Shown here: positions 1 to 12,100 of the stretch, piece by piece
How the letters are laid out: each line of letters opens with the position of its first letter
Numbering within the stretch: the first letter of the stretch is position 1
Origin: Strigops habroptila
Taxonomy: Eukaryota; Chordata; Aves; Psittaciformes; Psittacidae
Reading direction: 5' to 3'
NCBI RefSeq assembly: GCF_004027225.2
Contig: NC_044298.2
Location: forward strand, 1,055,922 to 1,119,921
DNA: 64,000 nucleotides
Made by a program: the position numbers and the translations under genes
The notes under the pieces: model-generated
The model's input: the letters and a program-made list of their open reading frames with translations, nothing else
Database searches by the model: none
What the model was told of the DNA's origin: nothing

Positions 1-175
1 ACACCAACAGAAGGAAACGTGGGGCTCAAGAAGTGGGGGATCAGCGATTCCCACTGGGAACTGGGCTTACAGGTTGTGTGGGATCCTCCTCCCGAAGGGA
101 AGGTGCCAGCAGGTCACTGGGGACATGGGGACACACGATGCGGAGGCGATGCAGGAGGACATGAGCTCTCCTCAC

Positions 176-3100
176 CTTTGTTGTTCAGATCTTCTTCATC
201 GTCACTGAAGGCTGCCTCAGCGTTGTCATAGCAACTGTCATCCTTCTCTGACATGTGGTTCTCCATCTCCATGGAAACAGGCTCCTCAATTTTGACTGGA
301 AAAGGGTCAGGAAGTGGAGGTTACAGCATCACCAGCGGAGGATGCCCACCCATCAGGGCCCAGCAAGGAGAGAACAGCGCTTTAAACCAGGGAATAAGGA
401 GTCTGGGCAAGTGATGGAGCCTGGAAAAGCCACCCTGGGAAAGGGCATTCCCAGTGATCCCACTGGACCAGCCCTGGCACAGGGTGCCCAGAGAAGCTGT
501 GGCTGCCCCAGCCCTGGCAGTGTTCAAGGCCAGGTTGGACACAGGGGCTTGGAGCAACCTGCTCCAGTGGGAGGTGTCCCTGCCCGGGGACCTGGATGTG
601 CTTTAAGGTGCCTTCAACCCAACCCACCCGTAAGGTTTGGGTGCTGCAGAGATGAAGGGAGCCACAAGCAACCACAAACCCCAGCACCCAGAGCCCTCCC
701 CGCTGTCCTGCTCCAACCCTCCAAAGGGCCACTGCAGGAGAGGCAGGGAATGTCCCACCTTTGGGAAGCCCCCCTCCAGCACCCATCCTGCTCCTCACCT
801 TCAATGGGGGGTGAGGGGGAACTGCAGAACTCCGGGAACTTCTCCCTCAGCATGGCACGGAGCTCCTTGTCCAGCTTGGGATTGTCAAAGAGAGGGGCCA
901 GATGTCTGTGGTGGAGGGAAAGGGATGAGGAAGAGGCTTTGGTTTGTTATGGACCACAAGCTCCAAGGTTCCTGCAGCTCACTTGGGCTTCCCTCGCTTC
1001 TCCAATGGGACTGGGGCCACCAGGAGATGGATGGCAAGGGCTGAACAAGGGGATGTTTCTACTGCTTTCTGAAGCCACCCATCCCCTTGCTCCAAGGAAC
1101 AGGTCTCAGGACAAGGCTCAGCACCAGGAAGACCCAGCTTATGGCTTCTCCCATGGTTCCTAAGAGCAGAGGTTGAAGTCTCTCTTACGCAAGGACTCGC
1201 TTCTCCACGATGTGGGTCAGGAGTTGAACACTCCTTGCGGACGTGAGCCTCCAGAGGGGGTAGAAGTTTGGGATGATCTGAAAGCAGGAGAACAACCACG
1301 TCAGTGCATGAATCCTTCTGCCTTCAGGACCCTTGTGTCAGCCAGGAGCAGCCAAAGCCACTGCTTGGGGTCACCCTCGAGTATCTGGACCACGGGGCTC
1401 CCCCTGAGCGGCATCGTGGGGCTTGGTGCCAAAGGGTTCCAGCCCTTTCCTACGTTCCTTTCCCCTTTCCAAGGGCCACCCAAGTGCATCTCCCAGGATG
1501 AGGAACACACGTGGGATGCTGTGAGGAGCCCTGGGGCCATGCTCCAGCAGCAGCAACCACTGCAGGAGAGGGGAGCCCCCTGAACAACATCCAGCTCTGC
1601 CCTTTGCTCCTGGAGGGAGGAAACGGGCTCTTCCCTGACATCTGGGTCATCCCAGGGACCAGCAGCTCCCATCCCTGCTTCCCCCAGGATGCAGGGGCAG
1701 GCCCAGCTCTGCTCCCTGCCCTTTGAAAGGGAGATGATGGCTCTGGCTTGTCCCCTCTGCAGTGACATTCTGCTTGCCCTCAGGGGATGACACCGGTTCT
1801 AAAGGGAACAGTTCCAAAGCCTTTTCCCTGCTAGCGCTCATCCTCCTGGAAGGATTTATGTGCAGGGTTGGGAAGTCTGGAATGCCTTCCCCCAGTGGCA
1901 TTCCCATGACACGTGGGCCCAACGCTCTGCTCCGAGCTCCAGGAATGGTCCTGGATGTACCAGGAGCCTCAGCAGTTGCGCTTGCACAGCCCTCACCACT
2001 CATCCCCCAAGTCCTTTGGAAATCCAGGCAGAATTCCCTGGGGATCCCGGGGCAGCTCACCCGGCACATGAAATCCAGCAGCGTGGCGGTGATGGCAGGA
2101 TGAGGCTTCATGGAGTGGTGCATCACCAGGATGGCAGGCTCTGCAAGGAGACAGCAGGGAGCTGAGCTCAGCACCCAGAGATGCTCATAGCCGCTGTGCA
2201 CCCCAATCCTGCACACCCACAGCAGCTCCAGCGCCTAAAGGGGCTACGAGAGACCTGGAGAGGGGCTTTGGGCAAGGGATGGAGAGATGGGATGAGGAGG
2301 AACGGCTTCCAACTGGAAGAGGGAAGAGTTAGATGGGATTTTGGGAAGAAGCTCTTCCCTGTGAGGGTGGTGGGACACTGGGATGGGTTGGATGGAGAAG
2401 CTAGGGCTGCCCTATCCCTGGCAGTGTTGGACACAGGGGCTTGGAGCAACCTGCTCCGGTGGAAGGTGTCCCTGCCCGTGGCTTTAGATGAGCTTTAAGC
2501 TCTCTTCCAACCCAACCCATTCCCTGGTTCCATGATCCAGACCCAAGCTCCCTGCAGGCAGGAGCTCAGGGCAGGGCATGGAAAGGATGCCCTTTGGTGA
2601 TCATCTATTGGGCTTTCCCCACCAGATCCCTGTACCTCAACAGCAGCTCTGGAAGACCTTAACCCCTTTCTCCAACCCCTGCGAGCCCAGAGCAAGACTC
2701 CCCATGGATACCTATATTCATGATGCTGTCCTTCTCGGGGTTGAAGAAGAGCCAGTCATAGAATAAGGCCAGTTTGGCATTGGAAGCAGCAACGTTGGAC
2801 TAGAGAAGGGAGAAACCACACAACAGATTGTCTGAGGAAGACAGTGCTGAGCTCCCAAGCCTGATGTGCTGCTCCTGCTGCTGCAAGGCAGGAGGGGGGG
2901 ATGCTCTTCCCACCAGATTGGCCAGAGCTTTTAGGAAGGAGTGGGGAATCCTTGAGCCAAGCTGCTCAAAGCAGCTCCAGGCAGGGCTGGAGCAGAGCAG
3001 CAGAAGCCGAGGTACAAGCCCTCTGCTCCGTGGTCATGCAGACGACACGTGCAGCAGCTTCTGCGGCTTGGGATGGGGTGGGATGGGGTGGGATGGGGAG

Positions 3101-6100
3101 TGGGGAAGCCAAAAGGCTGTAACAAAGCACCTCTCCCACCCATTGGAACAGGAGAGGCCCCACGTGTCCATAAACATGCAACAGCAGAACCAAAAGGCTC
3201 GACAAGCTGGAAGCGAGCTGAGGTTAAGGCAGGGAAAGCACATCCCAAAGGATCCGACGTGCAGCGGCGCACGGAGCGCACATCCTGACCGGCTGCTCTG
3301 CAACAGCCTCCTTCAGGCCAACCTCCTTTCCCCGCGCGGGAAGCCATTCCCGGTGATTCCCGGCCTCATTCCCAGCGTGGCTCTCCCGGCTCACCGTGCA
3401 GGTGGTGAGGAGCCAGCCGATGATGGCCCAGCGCGGGAGGATGTCGGAGCTGAGCACCTCGTTGGAGGGATGCACCACCCCACAGATGTAGCGGATGAGG
3501 TCGCAGCGCAGGGACTGGCTGTCTGGGGTGGACAGGTATTGCCTCTGGAACCAGTCCTGGTACCGCTTCTGCTGCCCAAACCGGACCTGAAGGCAAACAG
3601 GAGACATGTGGGGCCCAAGGAACCACCTGAAGGCAAACAGGAGGCATATGGGGCCCAAGGAACCACCTGAAGGCAAACAGGAGACATATGGGGCCCAAGG
3701 AACCACCTGAAGGCAAAGAGGAGACATGTGGGGCTCAAGGAACCACCTGAAGGCAAACAGGAGACATATGGGGCCCAAGGAACCACCTGAAGGCAAACAG
3801 GAGACATATGGGGCCCAAGGAACCACCTGAAGGCAAACAGGAGACATATGGGGCCCAAGGAACCACCTGAAGGCAAACAGGAGACATGTGGGGCCCAAGG
3901 AACCACCTGAAGGCAAACAGGAGACATATGGGGCTCAAGGAACCACCTGAAGGCAAACAGGAGACATATGGGGCCCAAGGAACCACCTGAAGGCAAACAG
4001 GAGACATATGGGGCCCAAGGAACCACCTGAAGGCAAACAGGAGGCATATGGGGCCCAAGGAACCACCTGAAGGCAAACAGGAGGCATATGGGGCTCAAGG
4101 AACCACCTGAAGGCAAACAGGAGACATATGGGGCCCAAGGAACCACACTTTGCCATCCTTTAAGCTTCGCACCCCGCTCCCCATCAGCCCCGTGCTGGAA
4201 GAGGCTTCAGGGAGGCTGAGGAAGAGGAGAGGCCCCCGTGCTCGTGCAGGGCCTGTCTCCAGCCGAGCTGGTGGGACCACAGAGCCCATCAGCGAGCGGG
4301 GCTGTGAACAGAGATAAGGGTTAACCCCAGCGCTGCGGCTGCAGCCCGGCCTCAAGTGCTGTTGTGAGAGCTCTGATAACCCACCGCAGCGTTCCCGCTC
4401 CCCGGGAAGCGGCCAGCCAGGAGCAACATTCCCTGGCAAAGCTGGATCGTGCCTCTAATGAATCCCAGGGATGCCTCAGGTCCATCTCCTGTCGCTATCA
4501 GACGCCAGAAGCAACAGCTTGCAGCAGTAAAGCTCTGCCCCTTGCCCACGGGGATGCTCCCTGTGCTGGCACGGGAATGGGAATGGGATTGGGATTGACA
4601 CCCCCCTGCCCTGGGCTGGCACAAGGGATTTACCCGCGAGGTCATGAAGAGCAGTTTGGTTTCCATGTCGGGAGTGAGGCGACAGGCCAGGAACTTGCGG
4701 GATGTCCTCGACTGGAGGAGCTGGAGGACACCTGAGGAGAGACAGGAGAGACTCATCGCACTGAGGCACGAGCGGGATCCAGGCTGGGATCTGCCACCAC
4801 CTGCACCGAGCCCAGGTGGGAGCATTGAGCTTCCTTTCCCCAGGGCTACAGGCAGGGGAAAGGGATCAAGATTTGGGCTGGAAAAGGTCTCCTTGTTGGA
4901 ACTCACAATGAGGATGCCAAGAAGGAGTTTGGAGAAAGGGAGAGAGGATGCACAGCAAACAGGGATGGGATGTGGAGGAGAAATGAGGACCTCCAGACAC
5001 CAAGTCCCATGCTGTAACCAACAGAGAACATTCCCCATCTCCCAGCCCTCGGCCTGGGCCCCCAAAAAGCAGGGATGGACAGGGTTTTCCCTGGGAAAAG
5101 GCACCCAGATGGAACACGGAAGACCAGGAACAACTGAAAACGTGTGTGTGTGTGGATGGGAAGGAGAAGGCGGGGGGGGGGGTGTTTGCAAAAGCCACTC
5201 TCATTCCATACAGCTGCAAGGAGGAGGAATTCCTGATGGGAGCAGGGAGAGGCTTTGCTGCTGCTCCACAGGACCGGAAGGATTCAGAGGGCAGGCGGCA
5301 GGATGCTGCACACACGAGCTGTGCTTTGCTCTCTGGCTGCTTGGGATTGAGCCCTGTGCTGGGGAGGGAGCCCAAGGGTCACACCTGAGGGGTGCCCGAA
5401 GCAGAAGGAGCAGTGAAGCTCCTGTGGAGCTCAGGGGAAGGATGGACTTCGGTCCTGAAGAGCTGCTCGGAGGGAGGGATGGATCCTGCTCCCAGAGCCA
5501 ACCCCTGCTGCGGTTCTTCCTTGTGTCCAGAGGTGCTGAGCTCCAGCCCTGCCTGTCACGGAGCTGCTGCGAGGGCTGGAGCAGCTCTGCCATGGAGCCA
5601 GGCTGAGAGAGCTTCAGCCTGGAGAAGAGAAGGCTCCTGAAGGGGAGACCTTAGAGCAGCTCCAGTGCCTAAAGGGGCTCCAGGAAACCTGGAGAGGGGC
5701 TTTGGGCAAGGGATGCAGGGACAGGCCAAGGGGAATGGCTTTAACCTGCCAGAGGGAGGATTGAGATGAGCTCTGAGGCAGAAGCTCTTCCCTGGGAGGG
5801 TGGTGGGACACTGGGATGGGTTGTCCCCTGTGTGCGATGAGCTCGGGATGGAGCCGTTGCCCTCCTTGGCCCCAGCCCTACCTGTGAACTGGGCGCTGAG
5901 GACCTGGGGGTTGTGGATGATGTCCTTCCAGAGCAGCTCGAACTCGGGGATCCTCGCCACGTTCTGCAGCAGCCGCACGAGGTCCCGGCCGATCATGAAG
6001 CAATCCATGAACTGGGGAAGGAGAGGGAAACGCTCAGTCACTGCTCAGTTCCTGAGCAGGAACAGCAGGAGAAGGGAGGAACAGAGAGTCCTTCAACCCC

Positions 6101-9100
6101 ACCACCACCTCCAGATGGTTCACTGGGCATCTACCCCCCTGCCCCTCTTTTGAAGCCGCAGGTTCAGACGCAGGGTGACAGGGGGAAGGTCAGCAGCTAT
6201 TTTAAGCTGTTCCCTCTCTTGTAAAGCAAACAATGAGCCCAGAAATGTGCCATTCTGCTGCCAGGGCTGCAGCCAGCCTCAGACGTTAAGGTTTGGTCCT
6301 TCCTGCCCGGCGAGGGCAAGGGGAGAGCAGGCAGCACCCAGGGCGATGGGCATGGAGATGCAGAACTCTCCCAGCCCATAGGGCAGGATGCTGAAGGCAA
6401 GATTCCTGCCTGCCCTCAGCTGTGGTGGCTTTCCCTGCACGATGCAGACCAGAGCAGGCTGGAGCTGGTGGCTGTGCCCCCTGGATGCCCGCAGGAAGCT
6501 GCCTCCATCCCTGTCCTGGCAGCTCCGGGAAGCACCAAGGTGCCCCAGCAGCAGGAAGAGAATGGGTTCAACCCTTGCGGCCTGAGGAGGGGAGACTGCA
6601 ACGAGGCAGCCCCATCACCACAACTCTCCCCTCTCCTGGAATCCGATGGGAATGGGATATCAATCGATTCCAAAGCTGGGAATAGCCACACACCACCTCT
6701 GGTAGGTGCAAGCTGGGAGGTAACTGGTGTGAAGAACCACTTCCAGCTCCATGAGGAACACGGGCGATGCCACCACAGGCTGCCCAAGGAGGCAGGACCC
6801 TCGTCCCCGTCACCCCCTCGCGCTCACCCGTTCACGGAGCAGGGAGATGCAGAAATCCACCTCCTTCTGGCGCAGCCCCTGCAGCTGGGCCGTGCCGTGG
6901 TGGTCCACGATGAGCCGCAGGTAGGTGTACACGGCCATGGCGATCAGCAGGCTGCTCTTCAGCACCCACTCTCTGCAAACGGGAGTGGAGAACCCAAACC
7001 ACCACCTTCAGCCTCCTCCATGAGGGATCCACAGCCAGGAGGGGTTTAAACATGGGGAAACCGAGGCACGAAGGGAAGGGCAGGGCCTGCAGCCTGTTGC
7101 ACCAGCTCCTCCAGGGAGCGTTCCCTGCTCCATCCTGGTGCCGGCTACTCTGCTCCGACACTTGTGCCAGCACCTCAGCACCCTCATAGGGAAGAGCTTC
7201 TTAAGATCCCATCTCAACCTCCCCTCTTCCTGTTGGCCACCCCGTGTCTGAGAGAAGCCAGGATGCTCTTGGCTTCTCGGACCACGCTGCCGGCTCACAT
7301 CCAGCTGGCTGCTGAGCATCACCCCCAGCTCCTTTTCCGCTGGGCAGCATTCCAGCCGCTCGGAGTGTTCCATGGGGTTGTGGTGACTCAAGTGCAGGAG
7401 CCGGCACGGAGCCTTGTGGAACCTCAGACAACTGGCTCCAGCCCATGGATCCAGCCCGGCCACACCATGGAATGGTTTGGAAGGGATCTTAAAGATCAGC
7501 TAGAAACCTCTGTAGAGCCTTCCCATGCTCAAGCAGATCAACTCCTGACCAGCTTGGGGTTGTCTGAATGAGGATGCACTCGATCCCCTCGTCCAGATCA
7601 TTGCTAAAGGCACTAGAATTAGATTAGAAGCTGTGGCTGCCCCATTCCTGGCAGCGTTCAAGGCCAGGTTGGTGCAACCTGCTCTAGTGGAAGGTGTCCC
7701 TTCCGCTGGGTTGGAACTGGATGAGCTTCAAGCTCCCTTCATCCCAACCCATTCCATGGTTCTGACACTGAGAAAGCCACTTGTTTCTCCACCAAGTGGC
7801 TCCATGTCCTGAGCACAGGCTGCTGCTTCCGTCCCACTTCCTCCGAGCTGCTCCAGTGATTCCATCTTGGAATCTCTCCTCCTGCCCGCCCCAGCTCCCT
7901 GCTGCTGGGTGTGCCACGTTCCCACCCTCCCTTATCTACGCTCCACAATAAATAGCCCTGCTCCATAAAAAGGAGCTCAGTTATTTGTGCTGGATGCCAA
8001 GAAGGAGCCACCTCGGTGCCTCCACCGTGATTGATCACCCCCACGAGCTGTAAATCAAGTGTCCCGGGGCTGTGCCACCCCTGTGGGCAGCAGCTCCAAG
8101 CCACGGCCACCTGAAGGGCCACCAGCCCAGCAGCAAGTGACTCAGGTGCCCTAAAGCATCAGTGTTTGCTTCCCCAGGCTCTTGTCCCTTCATTATCCAG
8201 CAGGAATGGTTGTGTTAGGAAGGAGGTTGTGTTAGGAAGGAGGTTGTGTTAGGAAGGAGGTTGTGTTAGGAAGGAGGTTGTGTTAGGAAGGAGGTTGTGT
8301 TAGGAAGGAGGTTGTGTTAGGAAGGAGGTTGTGTTAGGAAGGAGGTTGTGTTAGGAAGGAGGTTGTGTTAGGAAGGAGGTGGGAATCATAAGGCTGAGAT
8401 GCTGGGGCAGGGACCGGGCCAGCAAATGAAGATGCTGCCAAAGAGGAGGGAGGAAAGAGCCACCCACAGCCCCAGGATTCATTGATCTGCCAGGCAAGGA
8501 ATGGGAACACTCAGGGAAGCAGCAGCAGCAGGATGATGAATTAAGAGCAGTGAGAGGCAGCAGAGTGGCCTCATCTCAGGCTGGAGCAGCAGCTCTGCCG
8601 TGGCTGCCTTTAATTAAAGCTCTCAGCACCCCAAATGTAGCATCAGCTCTTCACATGCGTGGCTTTAATTAAAGCTTGCCCCTAATCAAAGCACGTAAAT
8701 CCCAGCAAAGAGCTGCAGGTTCTCCCCTGGGCTCCCTTCCAAGCCTCAGCTCTCCCCGTGCTCGGTGGCTGGGCTGCTCCATTGGAACTCCAGCAATGCC
8801 TATGGCAGGGGCTGAGCAATTCCCTCCCACATCTGCTCCTGCGACAAGCTCCTCTCCTCGGGTGACAAAGCCCAGCTGTGATCCCGTGCATGGAGCCTCC
8901 TCCTGCAGCCCCACAGCCAGATGTGGCTTCGGAGCCCCACTGGAGCTGCTCCTGTGGCAAGTTGTTGGCTTGCAAAGCAAGAGCTGCCGTGGGGAAGAGG
9001 AGCACTTCCAACACTCTCCAAGGCATGGGATGGCTGCACCAACACCACATCAAGAGCTGGCTTAAACAGCATGGAACGGGTTGAAGGGACCTTGAAGCTC

Positions 9101-12100
9101 ATCCAGTTCCAACCCCTGCCACAGGGACACCTTCCACTAGAGCTCGTTGCTCCAACCTGGCCACCGAGCTCAGCACAAAGGCAGGGAGATGTGGTGAGGA
9201 ACCAAGGCCAGAAGGTCCCAGAGGCTCCCTCCTTGCCCAGCCCAGCACTAGGTGGCACCGGCTCAGCACATCCCTGCACAGCTATTCCTGGAACAAAATT
9301 CACTGGGGCTGTTAAATGCAGCCAAATCAACGCTTTAACAACCCAGTTGTTAAGCACAGGAATAAGTGGTCGGAGGAGAAGCGCTGCTGTTACGGTGCCT
9401 GCTCACAAGCTGGAGGCTGCTGGGAAGCAAGGACTCAGCCCAAGCCTGTTGTTAGGAATTCTGCTCCTCATCCATTGCTGGCTGCTTTGCCAACAAAGGA
9501 CAATGCTGATTCCATAGGACAATACTCCCCAGCTGGCCTGGCCACAACAAATCCCAGTTGCAGCCCTGATGAAGCAGGAGCTGTTTAAACACAGGAAGCT
9601 TTTAGGGCAATTAACTCCGGCCTCCTCCTCCAAAAGGAACCCCCCCCCGCAGCTCGGGAAGGGAATATTCCTGGGCTGCTGCTCCCGAGGCACGTGTGCT
9701 GCAGGAGATGTCACCCCAAGAGGGGGCTGGACACCCACTGGGTGCTGCGTGTCAGGGACATGTGAGGAGAGGCAGCAGGCATCTGAGTTGATGGGACATG
9801 CAGCCCCCCCCAAACCCACATGGAGGGGCTTCAGGACACTCTCCCACACCCAACCTGCAGCCGGATGGGTGGACTTGGTGATCCTCAAGGTCTTTTCCAA
9901 CCTAGTTGATACTATCCCAAAGGATAGTCCTCTGATCATCCAAAATAGGCCGGGTAACACCGAGGTGCAGGGAACCCCATCACCACACTCCCATATGTGC
10001 TGTCACCACCCCAAAACCTGCCTGTACCACAGGGAGGACAAGCACCCTCTCAAGAGGCAGATGGGGAGGTCTCTCCCTTCATCCTGGACCTTCTCCAGTG
10101 CCTCCCACCAGCCCTACCTCTGCTCAGTGAGGATCTCCAGCACGTTCTCAGCCAGCCAGATGTTCTTTGCTGTCACATCCCCACCTGAAAGCAAAAGAGC
10201 AAGAGGGAAAAGCCACTCATGACCCAGTGGGGATCTGCTGCCAGGCTCAACCCCACCATGATCCACCTCCATCCCCGGACCCCAGGAAGGAAAAGCTCAT
10301 GAAGGGGTTCACTTGTGTGTGGAGCACCCCCTGCCTGGTCCCACTGTGCCTGCAGCATGTCGAGCACATGTCTTTGTGGCAGGGGATTGAGGGGGGCTTT
10401 GCTGCCACAGCACTCAGGCGAAAGGACTGTGATGATATGGAGCCAGTGGTTATCCTGCTGGAAAGCAAAGGAGATGGGATTCCGTAGCTGGAAAAGAGAT
10501 AATACTCCATAGAACCTGGGCTGGGTTGAGGGGACCTTGAAGCTCCTCCAGTTCCAACCCCCTGCCACGGGCAGGGACACCTTCCACTAGAGCAGGTTGC
10601 TCCAACGTGGCTTTGAACACTGCCAGGGATGGTTCATCCAACCCTTCTCCATCCAACCCATTCCAGTGTCCCACCACCCTCAGAGGGAAGAACTCCTCAT
10701 CTCCACCTCCCCTGCGTCAGGTTAAACCTCTGCAGAGCCTACAAAGGGGAAAGAGCATCTGGAAAGAACCCTCCAGCAAAGAGCAGGTGCCCAAGTGGTG
10801 TCACCCCCCCTTGAGCATGGACCTTCCGCACGGAGCCGGAGCCCTTGGCTGGGAGCAGAGCAGGATCCCTGCTCCCGGGGCAGGGAAATGCCTAAAGCAG
10901 AGAGCCAAAACAATGCCTGGGGACAATGAGAGCAGCAGAACCACGGTGAGGAGGGAGCCAGCACCATCCTGCCGGCACCGCAGGGGCCCTGCACGGGGAG
11001 GTGTGACCCAGGGGAAGCACGAGATGCCTTCAGCCGTGCTCTGCGTGTGCGCTGGGCCAGCTTGGCTCCCGCTCAGCTCCCTGTCCCCTCCCTCTCTGCT
11101 CTTCCTCCGCTGAAGAGCAGCCCCAGCAGCTCCCAGCCCGGGTCCCGGGCACACACAATGCAAACACAAGGTCAGGTTTTATGGGGGGGACGGGAGTTCC
11201 TCCTCCGGGGACGTCAGGGGCCAACGCCGAGCGCTGCGGAGGGAACACGGAAGAGGCACCATTCCTGTGAAGCCGGAAAGGCGTGTGCATGTGCGTGCTC
11301 ACCCCCAGGCCTTCGGGGACACGCGTTGGGCGACCAGGAGGCCAGCTCCCTGGAGGAGCCACCGGGAAGCAGCTCCCGGTGTCCCTGGAGGAGCTGCACA
11401 CGCAGCTCCGGCTATCGGAGCGGGGACTAAGGGTGATCCCAGCGCTGCGGGGTGAAAGCTGGCAGCAAGAGGAACCAAGACGCTTCGTGGCTGTTCCAGC
11501 ACTTGCCAGAAGCCTCCTGGCTCTCTCTGTGATTCACCCTTCATGGAGGTTGTTGGGAGCAACAGGCAGGGGAAGGTTTATGCTCTGTTGCACCCTCCCT
11601 GCAGAGCTTTCCTCGGCAGACAGGTTGGGGCAGGCTCGGTGCCTGGCTGCTGCCGACACACACGCTCGGGAAGCCTGTCTGGCCCTGGCTGCAGAGCAGC
11701 AGGGCTCTGGCTGTGGCACACCACGAACCAGCCCTGGTACAGCGCTCACAGCGCCCGTCCTGCAGGAGCAGGATGCTGCAAGCAGCCGGCACCTCACCCC
11801 GTGGCACAACTCACCTGCAATCTGCTTCATGAAGGTCATGCAGACACCATCTGCGCCCAGCACCCCGCTCTTCACCAGCTCCCGCAGCAGCCACACGAGC
11901 TGGGCACAGGGAGAGATCACTGCAGCTTCCCCACAGCACCCCCAGTGCCCTCCCCAGCCACCCTTCCCTTCCCAGGGCGAGTCCTTACCATGGAGCAAAG
12001 CAGCTCCACTGGTGCCAACTGCCCCCCAGATCCTATGCTCATCCCCTGCTGGATGGGGTGAAAGGGGCAGTTTTGGGGAGAAGCCCCATCTCCTCACCTG

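Noticed and set aside
255-1163. 302-codon plus-strand open frame opposite INTS3
   Set aside because: It overlaps real INTS3 exons on the other strand and a CR1, resembles no protein, and is explained by GC-rich stop-poor sequence.
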